DNA of 64,000 nucleotides, taken from contig NC_084850.1 of NCBI RefSeq assembly GCF_033115175.1, forward strand, positions 104,201,439 through 104,265,438. The letters run 5' to 3'. Of the stretch, positions 1 to 10,440 are shown one piece after another (the stretch's first letter is position 1; the number at the start of each line of letters is the position of its first letter). The position numbers and the translations under genes were made by a program. The notes under the pieces are model-generated. The model searched no databases and was not told the DNA's origin. It saw only the letters and a program-made list of their open reading frames with translations. The DNA is from Lepus europaeus. Taxonomy: Eukaryota; Chordata; Mammalia; Lagomorpha; Leporidae.

Positions 1-1769
1 GGACCGTCAGTACACACAGGTTGGGAGTAGAGCCATTGGTGGTAGAGTAGAGGTTATGATTACAAAGGAATGAGGCCCAAGTAAGCTAGACAGGGTCTAG
101 AACAAAGGACAGAGTCATTATTAGAGGAGCTAAGAAAGGTGCTGTCTAAGCTACAATTATGTTTTCTGATTGAGAGGCAAATAGAACCTGATAGAAGGGG
201 CTTGATAATAATCTGATGGGCTTTAGGCCTTGTAAATTCAGAGGCCCAGACCTATCTATCTCTTCACATGGGGTATATCCTAAGGGAGGTGTGAACCTCC
301 TAAGGGAAGGCACTCTGTTGACTTTCATTACTTGGCTGGGCTGGGAGGAGAGCTGGCCAGGTAAAGGCAGGTGGCATCTCTAACAAGAAATTTACAGTTC
401 TGCCTGCAATGTTGCTGACCCTACTTGACCATCCCCTCAGCTGCAGTGGTCACTTTGGAAGTTGGGCTGAGTGAAGGGCTTTTCAGCTTAGAGCCAATAA
501 GATCTGTGGCTCTCACCTGGGCATCCTTCGACTCCAGGGCAGGTCCATTTCCAGTGATCCAACTCTTGGCAGAGCTGCCAGGGCTCTTCACAAGCTGACT
601 TCTGCTGAAGCCCAGGCTTACCACATTGAAAGCACTGCAGTGGACTGGCCTGTTGGGTCTCCTTGAGGGCAGATCACTGTACGGATCAGCCATTAATAGG
701 CCTGCCACCCATTGCTTCTGATGCCTAGCTTTCTTTTCCTCCTGGTTTGTGTTAAAGCAGACCAGAGGATGCAAGTCAAGGGAGTGCCCGTGTCCCATCT
801 CTAATCTTCGGTGGCCTGAACTACAAGTCTATAGTCACAGGCATGTTCTGTAGTAGTTTTTCTAAGGTAGACAATGCCCATGAGGAAAATTATATTCTCA
901 CTTTAAAACTTTCTTTCCCTTTGGTCTGAAAGGGAGGTTTTTTCTACTTACTGTATACTTCACTGATGGCGAAGTGAATCTAGCTATGAGATTATTATTT
1001 AAGTTCTTATTTTGGCTATGCTATTACAGAAAAATGTTAGCCATCTCTTTTATAAGGTCTAAAGATTAAATTGTGCGTCCTACAGATTCCTTCATAATAG
1101 AATTAGTTTCCTACCTTGAAGAGAATAGAGAAATGAAAGAACAAGTTGGGCTTAGAATAGAGAAATGAGGGAGCAAGTCCTAGATCGCTTGCTGACGATA
1201 GCAATATCACATGAATACTTAGCAAACAGTTTCAACCATTAGATAACAACTTAAGAAAACATTTACCAGAAGGTCCAATGCCTTCTATAAATTTTAAGAA
1301 TCATGTATTTGAAAACACCTCTTAAATATCTAACATGGTGTAGTTTGTTTAACCAGTAAACTTAAGTACAACCATCTAAAATGTTTTTAGTTTCTTTCTA
1401 CCAACAAGTTGAAAACATATGATACACAGATTCAGGTCACACAAATTAAAATGTATCTTTGATTGATTTTAGCAGCTTAAATTTATGGACAAACTTATCT
1501 ATAAGCCATTTAAAATAAAACTCTTAATAAAATTTCCTATGTGGACATACAATATGTACACACATATAATATAGCATAATAGACCAATATAGCAATTTTA
1601 ATAATAGCTTTTAAAATCTTTAACTCTTTTTGTAGATTGCCAATTGATTTGAATTGCTTTTTGTTTTTAGATTACTTTAACACATTGCTTTAACAGAGCA
1701 TCAGAGTTTAATTCTATGTCAAAGAGAAATTGAGCTTCCTGTGATCTTTTGCTGTGAGGTTTCCTTCCT
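1..1769 (-). mobile_element. Non-L1 tail with degenerate retroviral gag (class I ERV-like) sequence
   Basis: Reading the minus strand, no ORF2 follows the L1 ORF1 stop. The sequence becomes A/T-rich to about 840 and then a GC-richer stretch (about 420-800) looks like the nucleocapsid end of a gammaretrovirus-type gag. One zinc knuckle starts CFQCGKPG at 634 with its His replaced by Leu; a second reads as a C-x4-H-x4-C half-knuckle around 571-541, with its first Cys replaced by Trp. A stop lies just beyond. No LTR, primer site, protease or polymerase could be recognised. It may be a captured 3' tail of the L1 next to it or an independent ERV relic. Confidence 0.45.
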
Positions 1770-2807
1770 TTACCTTCTTTCATATTGGTGACCATGTTTC
1801 TGTGTTTCTGTGTGTAACACATCTTTAAGCATCTTTTGCAGGGCAGGATGAGTGGCAACAAATTCTTTCAGTTTCTGTTTGCTATGAAAAGTCTTAATTT
1901 CACCTTCATTCACAAATGAGAGCTTTGCAGGATATAATATTCTGGGCTGGCAGTTTTTCTCTCTTAGTACCTGGGCTATATCTCGCCATTCCCTTCTAGC
2001 TTGTAGGGTTTCTGATGAGAAGTCAGCTGTGAGTCTAATTGGAGATCCTCTGAGAGTAATCTGACGTTTCTCTCTTGCACCTTTTAGAATCTTTTCTTTA
2101 TGTTTCACTGTGGTGAGTTTGATTACAACATGTTGTGGTGAGGATCTCTTTTGGTCATGTTTATTAGGGGTTCTATAAGCTTCCTGTACTAAGATGCCTC
2201 TGTCCTTCTCCAAACCTGGGAAATTTTCTGCTAGTATCTCACTGAAAATGCCTTCTAATCCTTTCTTCCTCTCCGTGCCTTCAGGAACTCCTAGAACCCG
2301 AATATTAGGTTTTTTAATAGTATCCTGTAGACTCCCGACAATATTTTTTAGATTTCTAATTTCTTCTTCTTTTCTTTGGTTTGCCTGTTTCCTTTCCTGT
2401 TCTCTGTCTTCTAAGTCTGATATTCTCTCTTCTGCTTCGCCCATTCTGTTTTTAAGGCTCTCTAATGTGTTTGTCATTTGATCTATTGAGTTCTTCATTT
2501 CATTGTGGTTTTTTGTCACTATCACAGTTTCTTGTTCTACTAGTTGTTTCATTTCATTTTGATTCCTCCTTAATATTTCATTTTCATGAGAGAGATTTTC
2601 TATCTTGTCCATTAAGGATTTCTGTAGTTCAAGAATTTGTTTTTGAGAACTTCTTAATGTTCTTATCAATTTTTTGAGATCCGCTTCTTGCATTTCTTCT
2701 ATCTCATCATCTTCATAATCTTGAATTGGGGTGTCTTTTTCATTTGGGGGCGTCATAGTGTCTTCCTTGTTCTTGTTACCTCGGTTTTTGCGTTTGTTGT
2801 ATGGCAT
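1770..2807 (-). CDS. L1 ORF1 protein, intact
   Basis: A 345-codon uninterrupted frame from ATG at 2807 (MPYNKRKNRGNK) to TAA. L1 ORF1p is a trimeric RNA-binding nucleic-acid chaperone of the retrotransposition particle. Visible parts are a basic N-terminus, a long heptad-rich coiled coil (about residues 40-150: LKKLIRTL, EILRRNQNEMK, MGEAEERISDLEDREQE), an RRM beginning at NIRVLGVPEG (about residue 175), and a basic C-terminal domain with LTADFSSETLQARREW. Length is close to the usual 330-380 residues. The upstream GTG in frame is unlikely to be the start. No ORF2 follows, so it cannot move on its own. Intact reading suggests a fairly young copy. Confidence 0.9.
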   Translation of the reverse strand: MPYNKRKNRGNKNKEDTMTPPNEKDTPIQDYEDDEIEEMQEADLKKLIRTLRSSQKQILELQKSLMDKIENLSHENEILRRNQNEMKQLVEQETVIVTKNHNEMKNSIDQMTNTLESLKNRMGEAEERISDLEDREQERKQANQRKEEEIRNLKNIVGSLQDTIKKPNIRVLGVPEGTERKKGLEGIFSEILAENFPGLEKDRGILVQEAYRTPNKHDQKRSSPQHVVIKLTTVKHKEKILKGAREKRQITLRGSPIRLTADFSSETLQARREWRDIAQVLREKNCQPRILYPAKLSFVNEGEIKTFHSKQKLKEFVATHPALQKMLKDVLHTETQKHGHQYERR

Positions 2808-3731
2808 GTTGGAGATATTTGGTTTCTTCACTGTGGTGTTTTTTCTTGTTACACTATGGCTCTATATTAAGTGGACTGTCTGCTTTCGGTGGAGCCTTAG
2901 AGGCTTGAGATGCGTGTGGACTGAGAGCTGTGTTTGGTTCCTCAGGGTTGAGGGTGTGTCAAAGATGACACTCCCAGGTTAGGCGTGGTAAATCTCTCTC
3001 TTTTTTTTTTTTATTCAAAAGGGAAGTAATTCCGCACAGCTGAACGTAATTGGAGGTAGTTAGCAGGCAAATGATATACCCACAGGAGCCAGAGATCAGA
3101 AGCTCTTTCCCAAGGACCACACAGGGAATCTCTGCTGCCCTCGGTGTGGGCTCCAGTTCTCCTGCAGTGTCCCACTGGGTTGCCAAGTTAGATGCTAATC
3201 TCCTGTTATTTCACCCCTCCCCCCAGAGTCAGGTTTTTCTGCTAGGCTCAGGGCCGGTGCAGACCTGAGGTCGCCCTGCTTATGACGTATGTCCAAAATG
3301 GCGCCTGCTCTTTGTCTTGCTCGCCTTTGAGGGGTGAGTGGAGAGAGAGAAACTCGTGTCCGTATCGGTCACTTTTTTTTTTCCCTCTCTCTCTTCTAGT
3401 TAGCCTGGTGAACTTTCCCCCACGGAGTTTCAAGCCTTGTTCCCTCTAGTCTCCTCTTTCTGCTTGCCCGCTGGTGTCTCGGGCTATGGAGGTTCGGCAC
3501 ACCTCGCGTTCCAGCGCTGGTGTGTTGAGTCTGCCGCTGGTGTCCCGAACTTGGGCTCCCACGCTCTCCACGCAGGTCCACTGTGAATCACTAGTTCCGG
3601 AAGAGTTTCCTCTGCTGTTTCTTCCCCTACTCTTCCTTGACCCTGCAGTATCTCCACTTTTATTAACCTGTGTGTCTTGCTGAACTATCAATGTGCTCCC
3701 TTCCTATTCCGCCATCTTGCCCGACCCCCCT
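2808..3731 (-). mobile_element. L1 5' UTR / internal promoter
   Basis: The segment upstream of ORF1 begins near 3731 with GGTCGGGCAAGATGGCGGAA, the typical L1 5' end with a YY1-type site (CAAGATGGCGG, 3709-3719) that sets transcription start in L1s. It is GC- and CpG-richer than its surroundings (for example 3270-3600). A complete 5' end is unusual, because most genomic L1 copies are 5' truncated. Confidence 0.8.
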
Positions 3732-3960
3732 TAGTTACATATTTCTTAATACACTTATATAAGTATGGACTAATGGTTTCTTATTTTATTCAGTGGATTA
3801 TTATCTATAATCATTTATTTTGAGTCTCCAAATTTTCCCAGATTCATTCAGAGGGAAAACTTCGAGGAAGCAGAGCAAAAAGACTAAAAGCAAGAGGGGG
3901 AAACACTACAGAATTGCTCCTACAGGTCCAATAGCAAAATATAGGCATTACAAAGAGAAT

Positions 3961-3982
3961 ACACACACACACACACATTGAC
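3961..3982. repeat. (AC)n microsatellite
   Basis: About ten AC units within flanking unique sequence of the 3732-4019 stretch, in which no other feature is seen. Confidence 0.8.
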
Positions 3983-4080
3983 AGATACAGATATGTACAA
4001 AAATACAGATACTATATATGAGGAATCTTCAAAAAGTTCATAGAAATGTGTATTATGAAAAAGTATGTATGAATTAAATT

Positions 4081-4385
4081 TTTAAAAAGTGTTTATTTGA
4101 GAGCCCCCCCCAAAAAAAAACAGAGGAAAGAGAGACAGAGAGCAAGCTCCCATCTCTTGGTTTACACCCCAAATGTCTGCAATGGCTAGGACTGTGCTGG
4201 AACTGGGCTGGGGCTGGAGTCAGGAACCAGGAACTCAATCCAGGTCTCCCACATGAAAGTCAGGAACCCAAGTACCTGAGTCAGCAATACTGCCTTCCAG
4301 AGTCGCATTAGCCGGAAGCTAGAGCCTGAACCCAGACACACTGATGTGGGATGCAGATATCTTAACCACTAGGCTAAATGCCCAC
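4081..4385 (-). mobile_element. CSINE (old, antisense)
   Basis: A/T tail at the left, then GAGAGACAGAGAGC, TTCCTGC-type internal motifs and CTTAACCACTAGGC at the head end. Diverged copy inserted in the mariner left arm. Confidence 0.85.
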
Positions 4386-4407
4386 CAGCAAAAACATTTT
4401 TTTGTAC

Positions 4408-4806
4408 AAGGGCAGGCATTTGGCCTAAAGGACAAAACCCCGATTAAGGTGCCCATGTCCCATGGCAGAGCACCTGAGTTTAGTACTCAGCTTGGCTCCT
4501 GACTCCAGCTTCCTGCTAATGCAGATTCACAGAGGGAATGGTGATGGCTCAACTGGTTGGGTTCCTGCCACCCACATAGGAGACCTGGATTGAGTTCCCA
4601 GTTCCCAGCTTTGGCCCAGCCCAGTCACATCTGCTGCAGGTATTTGGGAAGTGAACCAGCGGCTGGGAGCACTTCCTCCCCTCTCCCCCTCTCCTGGCTG
4701 CTGGCTTTGACCAATTGGGATGTGAACCAGTGAACAGAAGATCATTCTCTCTGTCTCAACATCTCTCTCATAACTCTTTCAAATAAATAAATAAATCTTT
4801 AAAAAT
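4408..4806 (+). mobile_element. CSINE (old, sense)
   Basis: Head GGGCAGGCATTTGGCC; central AGGAGACCTGGATTGAG; ends in CAAATAAATAAATAAATC. With the preceding antisense copy it forms an inverted pair separated by about 22 nt. Confidence 0.88.
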
Positions 4807-5004
4807 AGAAAAGAGCACTTATTGGAGCAACCTGAAAACCTAATCCTGCTAAAATTGAAGTAAGAACAAACATGAATTTGGTGGTGAAGCATGAGTGAAA
4901 GAGTGGTGAAATCGTTGATGCCTTATGAAAAGTTTCTGGAGACAATGGCCCAAAGAAATCATCGGTATGCCAATGGATAGCTTGTTTTAAGAAAGACCAA
5001 GACA

Positions 5005-5327
5005 TGGGGCCAGTACTGTAGTGTGGTGTGTGAAGCTGCCTCCTGCAGTGCCAGCTTCCCACATGGACACTGGTTCAAGTCCCAGCTGCTCCACTTCCGA
5101 TCCAGCTCTCTGCTATGGCCTGGGAAAGCAGTAGAAATGACCCATGTCCTTGGGCCCCTGCACTCACATGGGAGACCTGGAAGAAGCTCCTGGCTCCTGG
5201 CTTCAGATCAGCCCAGCTCCGGCTGTTGCTGCCACTTGGGGAGTGAACCAGCGGATGGAAGACCTCTCTCTCTTTGCCTCTGTGGCTTTGTCTTTCAAAT
5301 AAATACATAAATCTTAAAAAAAAAAAA
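5005..5327 (+). mobile_element. CSINE in mariner
   Basis: Full-length copy from GGGGCCAGTACTGTAG to the A tail, flanked by the duplicated target CCAAGACA (4997-5004 and 5330-5337). Confidence 0.93.
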
Positions 5328-6149
5328 GGCCAAGACAATGTTGAAATGACTCCTATGAGAGTCTGAATGACTCCAGACTATCCACATCAATTTACGAGGA
5401 AAAAAGTCATCTTCTTCACGCCCTAATTGAAGAGGACTGATGATTGACAGGAGCAATAGACAAACGCATAGACATCCACATTGGTTCAGCTTACATGATT
5501 CTGACTGTAAAATTGAAATGAATCAAATTTTTTCTGATCCCTGGATGCCAGACTCTGGCACCCAGATCAACTGCAGGAAAAAAAAAAGAGCTTTCAATGG
5601 AAATTTTTAGCAAGTGGAATCAAGATAATGAAGCATTTCTTTGAAGAATTATAACAAGAAATGGAATATGGTCTTGTCGGTGTGATCCTGAAGGCAAAGC
5701 ACAATCAAAACAGTGGTAACCAAAAGATGAAAACGGTCCAGTCAAAGCAGAAGTGCAAAGGTCAAGAGCAAAGGTCATGGCAACAAATTTATTTTTTAAG
5801 ATACTCAAGACATTTTGCTTGTGGATTTTCTGATGACCCAAATATATGATAACACACACTTGTTTGGGGAGTGTTTTGCAAAGCTTTAGTATAAAATCAC
5901 CCAGGAAAACTTCACCAGTCTTTCGCCATGACAATGCTCCTGCACTTTCCTCTCATCAAACAAGGGTAGTTTGGTGAGAGTTTTGATGAGAAATCACTAG
6001 GCATCCAGCTTACAATCCTAACTTGGCTCTTTCTGACATTTTTTTGTTTCTTAACCTTAAAAACTATTTAGACAGCATCCATTTTCCTTCAGTTAATAAG
6101 TTAAAAGACTGTACTGACATGGATAAATTCCCATGACTCTCATTTCTTT

Positions 6150-8125
6150 TTTGTAAATTTTTTTTGACAGGCAGAGTTAGTGAGAGAGAGAGAGAGACAG
6201 AGAGAAAGGTCTTCCTTCTGCTGGTTCACCCCCCAAGTGGCCGCTATGGCCAGCACATTTTGGCTGGTGCGCTGCGCCGATCCAAAGCCAGGAGCCAGAT
6301 GCTTCCTCCTGGTCTCCTATGCGGGTGCAGGGCCCAAGGACCTAGGTCATCCTCCACTGCACTCACGGGCCACAGCAGAGAGCTGGACTGGAAGAGGAGC
6401 AACCAGGATAGAATCCGGCGCCCCGACTGGGACTAGAACCCGGGGTGCCAGCGCCATAGGCGGAGGATCAGCCTAGTGAATCGTGGCGCCAGCCTTTTGT
6501 AAATTTTTTTATTTATATGAAGGGAACAAATTTCATGTATTTCATATATACAGTTTTAAGAGCATAATGGTACTTCCCACCAAACCCCCCTTCCCTCATT
6601 CTCACCATTTCTCCTCCTTTTCTTATTTTTCTTTTAATTTTTAAAATTACATACTTTCAATTTACTTTATAAGATTAATTTTCCACTAGATAAAGAATTC
6701 AACAAGTAGTAAATAGAAATATCACTGTTTATCAAGAGTCTAGACAAGGGCTATAAATAATAACAAAATCTCAAAATGACAATTTTGCTTATACACATTG
6801 CATTTTTATACTCTGTTTATTAGTTACCACAAATAAGAGACAATATGTGATATTTGCCCTTTTGGAATTGGCTTATTTCAATAAGCATAATGTTCTCCAG
6901 TTGCATCCATTTTGTTGTGTAAGACAGGACTTCATTCTTTTTATGGCTGAATAGTATTCTATCATTTATATACACTGTACCTTTTTTTAAAATCCAGTCA
7001 TTAGTTGATGGACATCTGGGTTAATTCCACATCTTAGCTATTGTGAGTTGAGCTACTATAAACATGGGGGTACAGATAACTTTTTCATATGCTGATTTCA
7101 TATCCTTTGGGTGAATTCTCAGGAATAGAATGGCTGGGTCATACGTTAGATCTATGTTCAGATTTCTGAGCATCTTTTCATGTGTCTGTTGGTCATTTGT
7201 ATTTCAGCTGTTGAAAATTGCCTGTTCATATCCTTAGCCCATTTCTTAACTGGATTGTTTGTTTTGTTCTTGAGTTTCTTGAGCTCCTTACATATTCTGA
7301 ATATTAATCTTTTATCAGATGTATAATTTGCAAATATGTTCTCCCATTCTGTTGGTTACCTCTTTGCTGAGTGTTTCCGTTGCTGTGCAGAAGCTTTTTA
7401 GCTTGACATGATCCTATTTGTCTATTTTTGCCTTTATTGCCTATGTTTCTGGGATCTTATCCAAGAAGTCTTTGCCTGTGCCAATGTCTTGCAGTGCTTT
7501 CCCCATGTTTTCCTCTAGTAATTTGTTGATTTGGGGTTTTATATTAAGATTCCTGATCCATTGTGAGTTGATTTGTGTATAGGGTATAAGGTAGGGGTCT
7601 TGTTTAACATTTCTGCATGCAGAGATCCAATTTTCTCAACACTATTTGTTGAAGAGACTGTCCTTTCTCAAGACATTGATTGTAGTTCATTTGTAAAAAA
7701 ATTAGTTGGTTTTAGGTACATGAATTGATTTCTGGGGTCTCCAGTCTGTTCCATAGGTCTACATATCTATTCTTGTGCCAGTACCAAGCTTAACCAAGGA
7801 TATAAAAGATCTCTACAACAAAAATTACAAAACATTAAGGAAATAAATAGAAGAAGACAAAAATGGGAAAAACTTCCCATGTTCATGACTTGGAAGAATT
7901 AATATAATCAAAATGTCCATACTACCCAAAGCAATTTACAGATTCAATGTGATACCAATCAAAATACCAAAGACATTCTTCTCGGATCTGGAAAAAAATG
8001 ATTCTAAAATTCATGTGGCATCACAAGAGACCCTGACTAGCTAAAGCAATCCTAAACAATAAAAATAAAGCTGAAGGCATCACGATACCAGATTTTAAGA
8101 CATACCACAGGGCAGTTAAATCAAA
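6150..8125 (-). mobile_element. L1M fragment with twin-priming inversion
   Basis: Old mammalian L1 3' part: antisense from the T-rich tail (6150) to about 7785, then a switch to sense orientation (about 7786-8125). The sense part is the ORF2 3' region (AAAGATCTCTACAAC on to GGCAGTTAAATCAAAAC); the antisense part starts at the next L1 base (complement of GTACTGGCACAAG). This is the signature of twin priming. Target duplications ACTCTCATTTCTTT (6136-6149) and ACTCTCAGTTCTTT (8126-8139) match 13 of 14 bases. Interrupted by a CSINE at 6165-6494. Confidence 0.88.
6165..6494 (-). mobile_element. CSINE2 in the L1 tail
   Basis: Starts with the TTGACAGGCAGAGTTAG end typical of the CSINE2 variant and ends GGCGCCAGCC. 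The 16-bp target duplication TTTTGTAAATTTTTTT is perfect (6149-6164 and 6495-6510). It retains several CpGs, so it is younger than the L1 it hit. Confidence 0.95.
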
Positions 8126-8214
8126 ACTCTCAGTTCTTTGGCGATGAACTAAATGGCTGATATCATTGCTTACAAAAGTGTCTTGAAACTTATGGAGTTT
8201 ATGTTGAGAGATAA

Positions 8215-8530
8215 ATTTTATATTTTTTATTTTTATTTATCTTTTTTACTTGAGAGACAGAGACAAATACAGAGAGAAAATTCCCATCCTCTGGTTCACT
8301 TCTCAAAGGCCCACAGAGGCTAAGGCTGGCTCTGGCCAAAGCCAGGAGCTGGGAACTCAATCCAGGTCTCCCAAGTAGGTGGTAGGAACTCAATTACTTG
8401 AGTCATTACCACTGCCTCCCAGGGTCTGCATTAGCAGGAAGCTGGAGTCAGGAGTTCGAAATAGGAATCAAACCAAGGTACTATGATATAGGACAGTGGG
8501 TATCTTAACTGCTGGACTAATACCCTGCCC
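8215..8530 (-). mobile_element. CSINE (old, antisense)
   Basis: TTATTTATCTTTTTTACTTGAG tail side, GAGACAGAGACAAATACAGAG, and CTGCATTAGCAGGAAGCTGG, ending at AATACCCTGCCC. Inserted just before the mariner right terminus. Confidence 0.85.
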
Positions 8531-8585
8531 TTATTTTTTTTCTTTTAATTCCATTTTTTCATGAACATTTTGAAGTCTTTTGTGA

Positions 8586-8690
8586 CATAGGCCCCCACAC
8601 AAAAACACATACAGATCAAAGACACAGACACACAGATACACATACCCAAACACAGGGCACAAATATACAAACATACACAAACATATAGGA
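8586..8690. repeat. Imperfect CA-rich tract
   Basis: Irregular ACACA/ATACA repeats (CACACAAAAACACATACAGA and similar) lying immediately after the mariner right end. Confidence 0.7.
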
Positions 8691-8822
8691 GGAAATCGTC
8701 AATAATAAAATCAAATTTCTCAGAATTAAAAGCTGTTAGTGCTTCCATTGGATGGATTTTCAGAGTGTCTATCAAAAGAGATGAGAGTTCAGAGCCCTAG
8801 GAACAAATTCTCAAAAAAGAAG

Positions 8823-9030
8823 AGCAGATGTTTTAGCCTAATAGTTAAGACATCTGCATCGCACATCGGAGTGCCTGGGTTCAAATCTGAGCTCTGGCTC
8901 CTGACTCCTGTTAATGCAGATCCTTGGAGTCAGTGGTGGTAACTCAAGTAGTTGTGTTCCTGTCACCTATGTGAGAAACCTGGATGGAGTCCTCAGCTCC
9001 TGGGTTTGGCCATGCCCAGTTCCAGCCTTT
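8823..9030 (+). mobile_element. CSINE, 3' truncated
   Basis: Old copy whose tail is replaced at about 9031 by an antisense CSINE. The two abut with no spacer, forming a foldback structure. Confidence 0.8.
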
Positions 9031-9325
9031 ACAGGCAGAGTGACAGAGAGAGAGGAAGAGACAGAGAAAAAGAGATCTTCCATCCACGGGTGCACTCTCC
9101 AAATGGCTGCAATGATTGCGGCTCAGCCATGCACAAGGAATTTCTTCCAGGTCTCCCACGTGGGCAGCCGGGGCCAAAGTGCTTGGTTCATCTTCTATTG
9201 CTTTTCCAGGTACATTAGCAGGAAGCTGGGTCAGTAATGGGGCATCTGGGACTCGAACTCGTACTCATGTGGGATACTGGCACCTCAGGTGTGGCTTAAC
9301 CCACTGAACCACAATGTTGACCTCA
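9031..9325 (-). mobile_element. CSINE (antisense)
   Basis: ACAGGCAGAGTGACAGAGAG on to CCACTGAACCACAATGTTGA; joined directly to the sense copy on its left. Confidence 0.85.
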
Positions 9326-9539
9326 ATAAAAAAAAAATTTTAAGGAATTAGTTAAAAGATGCTGGCAAAGCAAATGGAGCGCAAGATATGGGAGGTAGAT
9401 GGTTTTGGTAACAAGTGCTTAAGAGCTGTATGACTTTCCAGTGTATATATATCCATAACTTTGCTAAAAATAAAAAAATTTAAATAAAATAAACAGATTT
9501 ATGTATTGAAATTAAAATCACACCATTATATTAAATATC

Positions 9540-9990
9540 AGAGATTTGCATATCATTTAGAAACCAGGAGTAAAGAAATGGCTAAGTAATTGGGGCTGTA
9601 TCCACACAATCATATATGCAGTTAAATTAAAATGCTGTTTAAAGAGAAGCTATAATGCCACAAGAAAATGCATATGATCTAATACTAAATGAAACTAACA
9701 AGTTACAAAATGTTCTATATGTGTTGAGCTATTTTTTGCTGCTGTTTCTTCTGTTTGGCTTTTTCTTTTCTTAATAAATAAAAATAGAAATAAGACTGGA
9801 AGCAAAGATACCAAAATATTAACAGTGGTTGGATTTAGATCTTGAAGTTTGGGAGTCTTTAAACATCATTTTTACTTTGGTATATTTAACAAGTATTCAT
9901 TTTGAGTTTTACAAATATTTTAATAATACTATGAATATTTATTCATTATAGAAAAATTGAAACACGGGCTAAGAAGGAAAAAATCACTCA
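9540..9990 (+). mobile_element. Ancient LINE 3'-end-like repeat
   Basis: The stretch AATGCATATGATCTAATACT, then CAAGTTACAAAATGTTCTAT, AAATAAGACTGGAAGCAAAG and AACAGTGGTTGGATTTAGAT, resembles the 3' end of old L1/HAL1-type elements. Recognition is by pattern only. The 9326-9540 stretch before it shows nothing else. Confidence 0.45.
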
Positions 9991-10004
9991 TGTATTTTCT
10001 ACAA

Positions 10005-10042
10005 GGAGTCTTGAAACAGTTCACAGAAAATGCACATTATCT
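10005..10042 (+). mobile_element. Mariner terminal fragment
   Basis: AGTCTTGAAACAGTTCACAG followed by AAAATGCACATTAT matches the inverted terminus seen at 4024 and 48235, cut off by a CSINE. Confidence 0.55.
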
Positions 10043-10279
10043 TTTAAAATATTTATTTATTTATTTATTTATTTGAGAGAGAGACAGCTGCCATCTGATG
10101 ATTCATTCCCCAAATGTCTGCAACAGCCTGGGCAGTGCCAGTGCTGGGGACAAAGCCGAGAACTGGGAACTCAATCCAGGTCTCCCATATGGGCGGCAGG
10201 AACCCAACCACTTGAGCCCACACTGCTGCCTCCCAGGGTCTGCATTAGCAGGAAACTGGAGTCAGGAGCCAGAGCTGGA
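10043..10279 (-). mobile_element. CSINE (old, antisense)
   Basis: Begins with ATTTATTTATTTATTTATTT and GAGAGAGAGACAGCTGCC and runs to CTGGAGTCAGGAGCC; 5' part missing. Confidence 0.85.
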
Positions 10280-10440
10280 CATGGATGGAGTTCCAGGCTC
10301 TTGGCTTCAGCCTGGTCCAGCCCCGGCTATTGAAGGCATTTGGGGAATGAACCAGTGAATGGAACCTCTCTCTCCCTCTCTCTCTCTCTCCCCTCCATCC
10401 CCCTTCAAATAAAATGAAACTAAACAAATAAAAGTTTTAG
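10280..10440 (+). mobile_element. CSINE 3' half (sense)
   Basis: GGATGGAGTTCCAGGCTCTT to the (CT)n run and CAAATAAAATGAAAC. Fused head-on to the antisense copy at its left. Confidence 0.8.

Larger units (their letters stand above)
4020..8580 (+). mobile_element. Mariner-type DNA transposon, broken and filled with nested repeats
   Basis: The left inverted terminus is at about 4024-4075 (ATCTTCAAAAAGTTCATAGA) and the right one at about 8545-8585 (reverse complement ACTTCAAAATGTTCATGAAA). Between them, in segments 4806-5004, 5328-6149 and 8126-8215, runs a decayed transposase. Fragments such as ILLVDFL and a HDNAPA-like motif (coded near 5928) recall the catalytic core of mariner transposases, and CLQKCLE near the end recalls the C-terminus. 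Numerous stops and frameshifts make it dead. Six later insertions split it: CSINEs at 4081, 4408, 5005, 6165 and 8215, and an L1 at 6150. Confidence 0.75.

Noticed and set aside
2465-2677. Plus-strand open frames opposite the L1 ORF1
   Set aside because: They are antisense shadows of the ORF1 coiled-coil region.
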